In this document: positions 1 to 7,979 of the stretch, piece after piece | How positions within the stretch are numbered: the stretch's first letter is position 1 | How the letters are laid out: each line of letters begins with the position of its first letter | NCBI RefSeq assembly: GCF_900207575.1 | Contig: NZ_OAOQ01000008.1 | Span: forward strand, 62,001 to 126,000 | Source: Cereibacter ovatus | Lineage (GTDB): Bacteria; Pseudomonadota; Alphaproteobacteria; Rhodobacterales; Rhodobacteraceae | Length of the DNA stretch: 64,000 nt | Direction: 5' to 3' | Position numbers and translations under genes: made by a program | The notes under the pieces: generated by a model | Database searches by the model: none | What the model saw: only the letters and a program-made list of their open reading frames with translations | Told to the model about the DNA's origin: nothing

Positions 1-1
1 C

Positions 2-2356
2 GACATCGTCCTGCTGGAACGGCGGCACCTGACCTGCGGCACGACATGGCACGCGGCGGGGCTGATCGGCCAGCTTCGCGCCAGCCAGAACATGACGCGG
101 CTGGCGAAATATTCGGCCGATCTTTACCGCCGGCTTGAGGCCGAAACCGGCCTTGCCACCGGGTTCAGCCAACGCGGATCGATGACCGTCGCCCTGACCG
201 CGGCCCGGCACGAGGAACTGTTGCGGCAGGCATCCATGGCCCGCGTCTTCGGGGTCGAGGTGAACCCGCTGTCCCCCGGCGAGGTCACGGCGATGTATCC
301 GCATCTGAACACCGCCGACGTGGTGGGCGGCGTGCATCTGCCGGGCGACGGGCAGGCCGACCCGGCCAATATCGCACTGGCGCTGGCCAAAGGCGCGCGG
401 ATGCGCGGCGCCCGGATCGTCGAAGGGGTAAAAGCCCTGCGCGTCACCACCGACCGCGGCCGGGTGACCGGGGTGGACTGGCAGGCGGGCGACGAACAGG
501 GCCATATCGCCGCCGCCATGGTGGTCAATTGCGGCGGCATGTGGGGGCGCGATCTGGCGGCAAAGAACGGCGTCACCCTGCCGCTTCATGCCTGCGAACA
601 TTTCTACATCGTGACCGAAGCCATTGCCGGCCTGACCCGGCTTCCGGTGCTGCGGGTGCCCGACGAATGTGCCTATTACAAGGAAGACGCGGGAAAAATC
701 CTGCTTGGCGCGTTCGAGCCGGTGGCGAAACCCTGGGGCATGGACGGCATCCGCGAGGATTTCTGCTTTGACCAGCTTCCCGAGGATTTCGACCACTTCG
801 AGCCGATCCTGCAACAGGCGGTGGCGCGGATGCCGATGCTGGCCAAGGCCGGCATCCACACCTTTTTCAACGGCCCGGAAAGCTTCACCCCCGACGACCG
901 CTACTATCTGGGCGAGGCGCCCGAGGTGAAAGGCTACTGGGTCGCGGCGGGCTATAACTCGATCGGGATCGTCTCGTCCGGGGGGGCCGGCATGGCGCTG
1001 GCGCAATGGATGGACGCCGGCCGCCCGCCCTTCGATCTGTGGGAGGTCGACATCCGCCGCGCCCAGCCGTTCCAGAAGAACCGCCGCTATCTGCGCGAAC
1101 GGGTGACCGAAACGCTGGGCCTGCTTTATGCCGACCACTTCCCCTATCGCCAGATGGCGACCGCGCGGGGCGTGCGCCGCTCGGCGCTGCACGAACATCT
1201 GAAGGCCCGCGGCGCCGTCTTTGGCGAGGTGGCCGGCTGGGAACGCGCGAACTGGTTCGCCGCCGAAGGCGAGACGCGCGACTATCGCTATTCCTGGGGC
1301 CGGCAGAACTGGTTTCCGAACAGTCGTTCGGAACATATGGCCCTGCGCGAGGGGGTGGGCCTTCTCGACATGTCGTCATTCGGCAAGATCCGGGTCGAAG
1401 GGCGCGATGCCTGCGCCGTGCTGAACCGGCTTTGCGCCAACCGGATCGACGTGGCACCGGGGCGCATCGTCTATACCCAGATGCTGAACGAGGCCGGCGG
1501 CATCGAAAGCGACCTGACCGTTACCCGGCTGTCGGAAACCGCGTTTCTGCTGGTGGTTCCGGCGGCGACGCTTCAGCGCGATCTGGCATGGGTGCGGGCG
1601 CATCTGGGCGATGCCTTTGCCGTGGTCACCGACATCAGCGCGGCCGAAGCCGTGATCGAGGTGATGGGCCCGCTGTCACGCGATCTGATGGCACGGGTCA
1701 GCCCCGAAGATTTCAGCAACGCGGCCTTTCCCTTCGGCACCGCCCGCCAGATCGAACTTGGCCTTGGCCTCGCGCGGGCGCACCGCGTGTCCTATGTCGG
1801 CGAACTGGGGTGGGAGCTTTACATCCCGACCGAACAGGCCGCCCATGCCTTCGAGGTGCTGGAAGCCGCCGGCGCCGACCTTGGCCTGCGGCTGTGCGGC
1901 CTGCATGCGATGGACAGTTGCCGGATCGAAAAAGCCTATCGCCACTTCGGCCATGACATCACCGACGAGGATCATGTGCTTGAGGCCGGTCTGGGCTTTG
2001 CGGTGGACATGGACAAGGGGCCGTTCATCGGCCGCGAGGCTGTGCTGGCCCGCCGCGCCCTTGGGGTGTCGCGCCGACTGATGCAGTTCCGCCTGACCGA
2101 TCCCGAACCGCTGCTGTTTCACAACGAACCGATCCTGCGCGATGGCCGGATCGTGGGACAGATCAGTTCCGGCGCCTATGGCCATGCGCTGGGGGCGGCG
2201 ATCGGTCTGGGCTATGTGCCCTGCACCGCGCCGGGGGAAAGCGCGGCCGAGATGCTGGCCTCGGGCTATCAGATCGAGGTGGCCGGCCGGCGGATCGCGG
2301 CCGAGGCAAGCCTGTCGCCGCTTTACGATCCGCGCTCGCTGCGGGTGAAGGGCTAA
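2..2356 (+). CDS. Dimethylglycine/sarcosine dehydrogenase-type FAD oxidoreductase with GcvT domains (5' end outside window)
   Basis: The frame is open from the first bases, so the true start lies upstream; an internal ATG at 92 is not the start. The visible protein is about 785 residues. Near its left edge it reads GTTWHAAGL, the FAD-domain segment whose His carries the covalent flavin in dimethylglycine dehydrogenases. A DAO-type FAD oxidoreductase domain is followed by a linker domain and then an aminomethyltransferase (GcvT-like) folate-binding half ending near 2350. Family role: oxidative N-demethylation of dimethylglycine or sarcosine, passing the one-carbon unit to tetrahydrofolate. The exact substrate (dimethylglycine, sarcosine or a related methylated amine) cannot be fixed from sequence. 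It converges on parB and is followed by a strong hairpin. Confidence 0.85.
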   Translation, partial: DIVLLERRHLTCGTTWHAAGLIGQLRASQNMTRLAKYSADLYRRLEAETGLATGFSQRGSMTVALTAARHEELLRQASMARVFGVEVNPLSPGEVTAMYPHLNTADVVGGVHLPGDGQADPANIALALAKGARMRGARIVEGVKALRVTTDRGRVTGVDWQAGDEQGHIAAAMVVNCGGMWGRDLAAKNGVTLPLHACEHFYIVTEAIAGLTRLPVLRVPDECAYYKEDAGKILLGAFEPVAKPWGMDGIREDFCFDQLPEDFDHFEPILQQAVARMPMLAKAGIHTFFNGPESFTPDDRYYLGEAPEVKGYWVAAGYNSIGIVSSGGAGMALAQWMDAGRPPFDLWEVDIRRAQPFQKNRRYLRERVTETLGLLYADHFPYRQMATARGVRRSALHEHLKARGAVFGEVAGWERANWFAAEGETRDYRYSWGRQNWFPNSRSEHMALREGVGLLDMSSFGKIRVEGRDACAVLNRLCANRIDVAPGRIVYTQMLNEAGGIESDLTVTRLSETAFLLVVPAATLQRDLAWVRAHLGDAFAVVTDISAAEAVIEVMGPLSRDLMARVSPEDFSNAAFPFGTARQIELGLGLARAHRVSYVGELGWELYIPTEQAAHAFEVLEAAGADLGLRLCGLHAMDSCRIEKAYRHFGHDITDEDHVLEAGLGFAVDMDKGPFIGREAVLARRALGVSRRLMQFRLTDPEPLLFHNEPILRDGRIVGQISSGAYGHALGAAIGLGYVPCTAPGESAAEMLASGYQIEVAGRRIAAEASLSPLYDPRSLRVKG

Positions 2357-2391
2357 GGCCCCCTGCCCTGCGCCCGGCCTGCCAGCCTTCA

Positions 2392-2418
2392 GCCACTGAC
2401 CGCGCCGAGGTCAGTGGC
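2392..2418 (+). terminator. Hairpin downstream of the DMGDH-type gene
   Basis: Perfect 10-bp inverted repeat (GCCACTGACC / GGTCAGTGGC) with a 7-nt loop, 35 bp after the stop codon. There is no T-run, so it is a terminator-like or mRNA-stabilising hairpin rather than a textbook intrinsic terminator. Confidence 0.5.
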
Positions 2419-2653
2419 CGGGACGATCGCCCCGCGGATGGCCGCGCCAGCTGCGCCGACCGACAGGGTTGGCGCAGCGGTTTCAGGCGGCACAGCCGAT
2501 CGGCGCCGTCCACCCCAAGGACCGCCCCTGCCCCGCCGGAAATGAAGGCGCCGATCCATCGCCTTGATATCATGCGCATTTATCTGGCATCTGGCCGCCG
2601 GGGCACCCGCAATCAGGCCCGGATGCCATGTCGCCCCCCGGGGCGCACGCCGC

Positions 2654-2671
2654 GGTTACCGGCCGGTAACC
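2654..2671. promoter_or_regulatory. Candidate parS site 1
   Basis: Perfect 18-bp palindrome GGTTACCGGCCGGTAACC. Its inner 16 bp fit the consensus described for repABC centromere sites, GTT-N4-GC-N4-AAC. It lies just downstream of parB and is repeated exactly 44 bp away. The rest of the roughly 366-bp gap between the DMGDH gene and parB holds a hairpin and no convincing gene. Confidence 0.75.
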
Positions 2672-2697
2672 CATGCTGCGGGGGCACCGACCGGCCC

Positions 2698-2715
2698 GGT
2701 TACCGGCCGGTAACC
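2698..2715. promoter_or_regulatory. Candidate parS site 2
   Basis: Second exact copy of the 18-bp palindrome found at 2654-2671, ending 7 bp before the parB stop codon. Paired identical palindromes beside parAB are what a plasmid centromere is expected to look like. Confidence 0.75.
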
Positions 2716-2722
2716 CCTGCCC

Positions 2723-3784
2723 CTAATCCTTGCCGGCCAGCACATCCTGAAACGCCCGCACCGCACGTTCAAGCACGCGGCGTTCAACCCCGGAATAGTC
2801 AAAGACCGCGCGCAGGCGAAACTCGCCGTTGCGGGCGGTGACCTTGGTTTCCCCGACATGGAATTCGTATTTCTGCCGTGCGGTCGCCGGATCGGCGGGC
2901 GCGGCATCCGTGACCGGCGCGGCCCCCGCCAGCAGGTCGCGCAGAAAGCGGTTCTGATCCTCGGGCGTCGGGCAGGCGGCCAGCTGGTCGCGCGGGATCT
3001 TCAGCCCCTCGGCCAGACGGCGCGCGACCTCAACACCCAGATCGCGCGGCACCGCCTTGGGGAACGGCAGGTCGGGTCCGATCTGCGCCATCAGCGCAAC
3101 AAAGGACCGGATATAGGCGCGCTTGACCTTGTGAAGCGACCGATACAACCGCGCCACCGCCGCCTCGGGGTCGGCAATCCCGGCCTGCGGATCGGCCGCC
3201 AGCGAGATCGCGATCTGGGCCATCTCGGCAAAGCTCAGATCCTGCCGGATCACGTTTTCTTCGACCATGTCGACATAAAGCCCGACCCGGTCGGCATCGG
3301 CCACGGTCACGCGCGCGATGGCAAAGGCAAAGCGGGGATCTTCGGTTTCGGCGTGCAACTGACGCAGCGCCGTCAGCCGCCGCCAGCCCTTTTTCAACTG
3401 ATAGCGGCCGTCGGCGGTCAGGAACACCTCGATCGGCTCTCGTTGGCCGCGTTCGCGGATCGAGGCCTTCAGCTCTTCCATCTCGTCGCTGGCCGCCACC
3501 CCCTGAAGGTCAAGGCGGTCGCGCGGCAGATCGTCCAGCCCGATCCCGTTGATCGGAAGCGGAACCAGAACCCTGCCCTCGTCCTTGGCGGCGCGGAATT
3601 CGCGCGCATCGGCGGCGTTCTGGCGGCGCTGCTCGATCAGCGCATCGCTGGCTTCCTGCGCGCTGGCCGCACTTTCGCGGACGGCCACCCCCATCGGCCC
3701 GGGATCGCGGTTGCGGCGCGGCAGACCCGCGGCCGGGGTATCGATCGGGCCGATCCCGAAACGGTTGCCTTTGCTGCCCATCAT
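2723..3784 (-). CDS. parB: Plasmid partition protein ParB (RepB-like)
   Basis: 353-residue ParB/RepB-family protein that should bind the centromere and stimulate ParA for plasmid segregation. A ParB N-terminal (Srx-like) domain lies at about residues 80-190, with the nucleotide-binding stretch written here KKGWRR and the conserved ENxxRxDLSFxE segment. A helix-turn-helix region follows. The start ATG overlaps the parA stop by 4 bp (ATGA), so the two are translationally coupled. Two identical palindromes directly downstream are its likely binding sites. The family assignment is firm; the partner site is inference. Confidence 0.9.
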   Translation of the reverse strand: MMGSKGNRFGIGPIDTPAAGLPRRNRDPGPMGVAVRESAASAQEASDALIEQRRQNAADAREFRAAKDEGRVLVPLPINGIGLDDLPRDRLDLQGVAASDEMEELKASIRERGQREPIEVFLTADGRYQLKKGWRRLTALRQLHAETEDPRFAFAIARVTVADADRVGLYVDMVEENVIRQDLSFAEMAQIAISLAADPQAGIADPEAAVARLYRSLHKVKRAYIRSFVALMAQIGPDLPFPKAVPRDLGVEVARRLAEGLKIPRDQLAACPTPEDQNRFLRDLLAGAAPVTDAAPADPATARQKYEFHVGETKVTARNGEFRLRAVFDYSGVERRVLERAVRAFQDVLAGKD

Positions 3785-5088
3785 GCCGCCTCTTTCTGCG
3801 CGTTGCGTTCCTTCCAGGCCCGAAGCAGGGTTCCCTTGAACTCGTCATAGGCGTGGTCGAAGGACTGCCGCGCCCGTTTCCAGGTCTCGCGCGTCATTTC
3901 GCGGTAGTCCTGTTCATAGACCGACATCTGGAACCGGCCGGATTGTTCGACCGCGCGGGTCATCTCGATCGGGTGCTGGCAGACATCGGCGCCGAACACG
4001 TTGCGGAAGGCTTCCAGCATCGCGACATGCAGCGGGTTTGACAGCTCGAACCGGGTCATCAGCACCCGGATATCCAGAAACCGCTTGGGCAGGCGGATGC
4101 CGGCATCGGCCGCGATCCGTTCGAACCCGACCGAGATTTCCTGCAACGCATCCCCCAGCTGGCCCAGAAACGAGGTGGTGGAATCGTATTCCCAGTAGCC
4201 CGGACCCGAGGGGATATACAGCAGATCGGCCGCAAAGGCCGCGTTCAGCGACTGATATCCGATGGCGGGCGGGCAGTCGAAGATCACAAGGTCATACTGA
4301 TCTTCAGGCAGTTCATCCAGATAGCGCGCCACGCAGCCAAAGAACGACCATGCCTTGTGCAGAGACCGATACTGCGCCGAGGCGAATTCGACAAAGGCGG
4401 CATTGGCGCAGGACGGGATGATGTCGATGGTGGGCCATGCGGTGTGCTGGATGAAATCCTGCACCCGCATCGTGCCGATTTCCTGCACGTCTTTGGGCAG
4501 TTCGTCCGCGGCGGGGTAGGGGCAGTCGGCCGGATCGTCATAGGTTTCCATGATCCGGTCGGCTTCCTTGCACAGATCGCGGCACATGATGCCCCAGACC
4601 GTGTCCCATTCCTTGACCTCGACCAGCCCCATCGAATGGGTCAGCGTGGCCTGCGGATCGAAATCCACCACCAGCACGCGATAGCCGTCCAGTGCGGCGG
4701 CATTGGCCAGATGCTGGGCGACCACGGTCTTGCCCACGCCGCCCTTGAAATTCGACACCGCCACCCGCAGCGCCCGGCCTTTCGGCCGTTCGGGCAGCAG
4801 CGACTTGCCACGAAAGCGGATGCGGCGGCGCAGTTCGTTGATCTCGGCCAGCGTGAACCAGCGTTGGCGGCCCTCTTCCTCGACCACGCCTTGCGGCAAC
4901 GAGGGGTCTTCGGCCAGCTTCTTGCGCAGCGTGTCGGCGGGCACGTTGAACATGAAGGTGCTGATCTCCCAGATCGAGAACGGCCGCAGGCTTTTGGTCT
5001 CGGACGGAGAGAAGGTCGCCTTGCGAACGGCCGCCTGTTGCAGCAGGCTTCGTTCGTTCATCTCTTGCAGATAGCTGAAGTCACGCAT
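3781..5088 (-). CDS. parA: Plasmid partition ATPase ParA (RepA-like)
   Basis: 435-residue ParA/MinD-type ATPase of the type Ib plasmid kind. It has an N-terminal DNA-binding region of about 100 residues that would allow autoregulation, then a deviant Walker A motif KGGVGKT (residues 115-121) and VDFDPQ (141-146). The frame stays open to 5304, but the upstream part is full of Cys/Pro and overlaps the repeat-bearing region. The ATG at 5088, preceded by a weak GAG, gives the usual family N-terminus. It is co-transcribed with parB (4-bp overlap) and divergent from the replicase. Role: ATP-driven segregation of plasmid copies on the nucleoid. Confidence 0.88.
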   Translation of the reverse strand: MRDFSYLQEMNERSLLQQAAVRKATFSPSETKSLRPFSIWEISTFMFNVPADTLRKKLAEDPSLPQGVVEEEGRQRWFTLAEINELRRRIRFRGKSLLPERPKGRALRVAVSNFKGGVGKTVVAQHLANAAALDGYRVLVVDFDPQATLTHSMGLVEVKEWDTVWGIMCRDLCKEADRIMETYDDPADCPYPAADELPKDVQEIGTMRVQDFIQHTAWPTIDIIPSCANAAFVEFASAQYRSLHKAWSFFGCVARYLDELPEDQYDLVIFDCPPAIGYQSLNAAFAADLLYIPSGPGYWEYDSTTSFLGQLGDALQEISVGFERIAADAGIRLPKRFLDIRVLMTRFELSNPLHVAMLEAFRNVFGADVCQHPIEMTRAVEQSGRFQMSVYEQDYREMTRETWKRARQSFDHAYDEFKGTLLRAWKERNAQKEAA

Positions 5089-5225
5089 TTTGATCTCGCG
5101 TTTTTGTGCCCGGATTTCTGAATAGCGCGATTTCGCGAATCCGACAAACTGAAACTTTTCGGATATCGCGTTCTTGGCGGCGCAGGGTCGAACAGCGTGC
5201 GTTGCGGCAACACTTTCGCAAGATG

Positions 5226-5302
5226 GGGTGACACAGCGGCGCGCTGATACCGGGTTTGGGTGACAGAACGGGCCGGATTCGGTGACAGACACGCTGTCAC
5301 CC
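5226..5302. repeat. Iteron-like GGTGACA repeats
   Basis: GGGTGACA occurs at 5226-5233 and 5258-5265, 32 bp apart (about three helical turns). CGGTGACA follows at 5280-5287, and an inverted copy TGTCACCC lies at 5295-5302. The last two form a perfect 8-bp inverted repeat (GGTGACAG / CTGTCACC, 5-nt loop, 5281-5301). Candidate binding sites for the replicase encoded 150 bp away. Confidence 0.6.
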
Positions 5303-5312
5303 ATTACCCTTT

Positions 5313-5338
5313 ATACCTCAAATCACTGATTTGGGTAT
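5313..5338. promoter_or_regulatory. Hyphenated palindrome in the origin region
   Basis: Arms ATACC-t-CAAATCA and TGATTTG-GGTAT around a single central base. The symmetry is perfect except for one extra base in the left arm. It lies between the iteron-like repeats and the probable replicase promoter, so it may be an operator for a ParA or replicase repressor, or part of the origin. Confidence 0.5.
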
Positions 5339-5370
5339 CAGGGCGCAGAAATCCCGTCTTCTGAAAACAT

Positions 5371-5399
5371 TTGACAAATAACGCGAAGCTGGCACAGTT
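5371..5399 (+). promoter_or_regulatory. Candidate replicase promoter
   Basis: A perfect -35 hexamer TTGACA (5371-5376) is followed after 17 bp by the poor -10 candidate ACAGTT (5394-5399), about 50 bp upstream of the replicase ATG. Only the -35 element is convincing. Confidence 0.35.
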
Positions 5400-5450
5400 T
5401 CAAAGACAAGGAATCGGCGGATCAAGCCGATCGAGCAGTGAAGGCCCGAC

Positions 5451-6137
5451 ATGCAACATGTGCGACTGGCGGGGCCCGGTTCGGGTGCCGAGAAATATGA
5501 CATCCTGACGGCGCTTGCGGTCAAGGGGCTGGCGGCAAGCGGTGTGATGCAGACCTCGGTTCTGCGGCTGATGGCGCTGGTGACGGCGCGCTACAACTGG
5601 GCCCGCGACGAGGTGACGATCGGCCAGCGAGAGATGGCGCAGCTTTGGTCCGTCGATGAGCGCACGGCAAAGCGCGAAACCAAGCGGCTGCTGGCGGCGG
5701 GATTTCTGCGGCTGAAGCGGCCGGGCGTGAAGGGCAGGGTGGCGGCCTACAGTCTGGACATGGGCGCGCTGTATCGCCAGACCGAAGACCTGTGGGATCG
5801 TGTCGGCCCCGATTTCGTCGAGCGGATGGCCGCGCGCCATGCGGTGCCGGTGCCGCCACCGGATCGGCCGGCCGTGGCGCCGCCCAGGCAGGCCGAGGCG
5901 CCCGACGGGCCGTGGGGCAGGGCGCTGCGCCTGCTTGAGTACAGCCAGCCGGCGCATTTCGCATCATGGTTTTCGCGTCTGACGGTCGCCGCGCATCACG
6001 AGGATGAACTGACGCTGCGCGCGCCGTCGCCCTTTGCCGCCCAGTATATCGCCACGCATCTGATGAAAGAGCTGGATGCCTGCGTGCGCGCCTGTTTCGG
6101 CGCCTCGTGCCGGTGCAAGGTCGTGGGAAACGGATAA
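5451..6137 (+). CDS. DnaA-like plasmid replication initiator
   Basis: 228-residue protein. Residues about 55-105 form a winged-helix DNA-binding region rich in basic residues. After a proline-rich linker (131-153), residues about 155-225 resemble DnaA domain I (pattern W...LL..SQ..FASWFSRL, then EDELTLRAPSPFAAQYI). This architecture, replicase divergent from parAB, matches the DnaA-like replicases described for Rhodobacterales plasmids. It would bind the adjacent repeats and recruit the helicase. The ATG has GAAGG six bases upstream. No RepC-type or classical RepA-type replicase is present, so this gene probably defines the replicon. Confidence 0.8.
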   Translation: MQHVRLAGPGSGAEKYDILTALAVKGLAASGVMQTSVLRLMALVTARYNWARDEVTIGQREMAQLWSVDERTAKRETKRLLAAGFLRLKRPGVKGRVAAYSLDMGALYRQTEDLWDRVGPDFVERMAARHAVPVPPPDRPAVAPPRQAEAPDGPWGRALRLLEYSQPAHFASWFSRLTVAAHHEDELTLRAPSPFAAQYIATHLMKELDACVRACFGASCRCKVVGNG

Positions 6138-6178
6138 GCGGCCACGCGGTCAAAAAGGTATTTCATCCGTGGCGCCGG

Positions 6179-7852
6179 TCAGATGGTCGGACCTTTGGGG
6201 CCAAGATCGGCCAGCTTCCTGATCTTGGGCCGGCCGGTCATGGCATGGATGCGGGCGATCTTGATGATGGTGAACTCGCTCGGGGGGCCGGTGAAATACT
6301 TTGCCTTTTCCGCAAAGGGATCGACCGTCGTGATGCCCGGCGTGGTCGGTTTGGTGGTCTTGTCATAGGCGTCGACATACAGGCTTGCGGTGTCCCAGCC
6401 CTTCTTGCAGGTGGCGTCGGTGTTGCTTGGCACTTGCAGCGGTTCGCCCTTCAGCGCGCTGTCAAACCCCAGCTGATACTTGTCGAACGCCGAGGCGGTC
6501 CTGACCGCGTTCATGAATTCCTCGTTCGTGGAATAATCTTTCAGCGCAAAGGATTTCGACCCCGTGTCGCCCACGGCCTTTTTCGGGTGATACTCGATCT
6601 CGACGACATATTCCGGGCGCAGGAACTCAAGGTAAAGTTCGCGGTTCTTGGTAACGCTTTCATCATACTTGTAGTTTTTGCCGTTTTTCACGGGGTTTCT
6701 GACATCGCCCAGGTTTTCGCGGACCCCGCCCGTCGCGTAGTGGTTCAGCAGGATCGGCGCCGCCTCGGATGTCGGGATACGGGCCAGGTCGATCTTCAGC
6801 ATGAAGCCGTCGTCGGTGCGGAAATTCTCGCCTGCGTTGCCGATGGTTTCGCCCTTGCGCGGGGTCGAGGTCAGCGAAAGCCCGCGCTGGTGATCGCCGC
6901 TGCCCTTGTGCTGGTGGACAAAGGCCAGCTGGGTGTCGGACAGGGTGCCCTTGGGTCCGCGCTGATAGTCTTTCGCGATGGACTGTTGCCCGGGCTTGCG
7001 CACATCTGGGCGTTCGGCGCCGGTGCCGGCGCGGACAAGGCTTTGAAAGCGGCCCTCCATGAAGCCGGTGCCGAAAAATTCCATCATCTGATGGAAATTC
7101 TTTTCAACAAAGGCATAGCGGCGGGTTTTCACGCCCAGCTTGTCCTCGACATATTCCTTCTTGTCCGCGCCGCCGGTGAAGATGGCGCGCTTGGCTTCGT
7201 CGGGCTGCTTGGCAAGTTTGGTATAGGTTCGCGGGGTCAGCGTTGCGACATCCACCGTTTCGGTGCCGGTCGGGGCATAGCCGATGGTTTTCGTGCCGGT
7301 GCCGGCCGTGGCGAAAAGCTTGGTGGGTTCCTTGCTGGGCGGCGGGGCGAAGGCCGGTTGCTGCAACAGGAACCTTTCAAAGGTGATGTCCTTCAGGACC
7401 GTGGCATAGGCGGCATTGATGCCCTTGCGGTCGGCGGGCTTGCCTTCGGACCGCGCCTTGATCTTGGCCCAGTGGTCATCCTTGGCGTTCTTGCGCGCGA
7501 CATTGGCGGCCTTTGCCGCATCCGCAAGCTTGGTCTTGCCCACGGAATAGGGCTCTTTGGCGGGGGGCAGGGGTTCGGGAAGCAGCGCGATGTCCTGCTT
7601 GGCTTCGCCCACGCGCTGTATCGTCGGCCCCTTCGTCGCGATCGCGGTGGGCGGCGGGCGAAGCCGCAGCCCGTCGGCGGCCAGCGCGTCGTCGGCAAGG
7701 CATTGCAGCGCGTGCAGCGGGCGGGGCACCGGCCCGGCATCGGCGGTGCCCTGCAAGGCCAGCAAGGCGCCACCCGAGGGCACCCGGCCGGTGCCGGCCC
7801 GGCGGTTCCCGGTCTGTCGTGGCGCAGGGGCGGCGGATCTTGCACGGGTCAT
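6179..7852 (-). CDS. Unknown 557-residue protein, candidate injected or secreted effector
   Basis: Not a family I can name. The start is set by a strong GGAGG 7 bases before ATG 7852; the frame is open further upstream but with poor coding character. There is no signal peptide or membrane segment. The basic N-terminus is followed by two ALQxxAD motifs 16 residues apart (residues 32-38 and 48-54), a pattern I associate with proteins linked to extracellular contractile injection systems. The middle is Lys/Pro-rich. About residues 300-400 contain GLSLTSTPR, then IGNAG and MLKIDLARIP, reminiscent of the STS strand of ADP-ribosyltransferase-type toxins, but this is unproven. It stands alone between the replicase and an EPS glycosyltransferase, with no immunity gene or injection-system genes nearby. 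Confidence 0.6.
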   Translation of the reverse strand: MTRARSAAPAPRQTGNRRAGTGRVPSGGALLALQGTADAGPVPRPLHALQCLADDALAADGLRLRPPPTAIATKGPTIQRVGEAKQDIALLPEPLPPAKEPYSVGKTKLADAAKAANVARKNAKDDHWAKIKARSEGKPADRKGINAAYATVLKDITFERFLLQQPAFAPPPSKEPTKLFATAGTGTKTIGYAPTGTETVDVATLTPRTYTKLAKQPDEAKRAIFTGGADKKEYVEDKLGVKTRRYAFVEKNFHQMMEFFGTGFMEGRFQSLVRAGTGAERPDVRKPGQQSIAKDYQRGPKGTLSDTQLAFVHQHKGSGDHQRGLSLTSTPRKGETIGNAGENFRTDDGFMLKIDLARIPTSEAAPILLNHYATGGVRENLGDVRNPVKNGKNYKYDESVTKNRELYLEFLRPEYVVEIEYHPKKAVGDTGSKSFALKDYSTNEEFMNAVRTASAFDKYQLGFDSALKGEPLQVPSNTDATCKKGWDTASLYVDAYDKTTKPTTPGITTVDPFAEKAKYFTGPPSEFTIIKIARIHAMTGRPKIRKLADLGPKGPTI

Positions 7853-7979
7853 CGAACGCCTCCGGTTCCCGTGATGATTGAACCCTGTGCGGCGCGTGCA
7901 ATCAAGACGTTTCCTGCGCCCCGTCCCGCCGATCGCATCGGCAGGGCAGGGGGGATCGGCCGGATGGGGCAGGGGGGCG

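Larger units (their letters stand above)
5089..5450. other. Probable replication origin / parA-rep control region
   Basis: 362-bp gap between the divergent parA and replicase genes with no convincing gene of its own. It holds several repeats: GGTGACA-type direct repeats and an inverted copy (5226-5302), a hyphenated palindrome (5313-5338), a short TTCGCGAA palindrome (5132-5139) next to the parA start, and AT-richer sequence from 5305 to 5400. This arrangement is typical of a plasmid origin combined with operators for both promoters. Origin activity is inferred from position and repeats only. Confidence 0.6.

Noticed and set aside
3781-5304. Longer ParA reading starting at 5304
   Set aside because: The extra 72 residues overlap the iteron-like repeats and are Cys/Pro-rich and unlike ParA N-termini; ATG 5088 is preferred.
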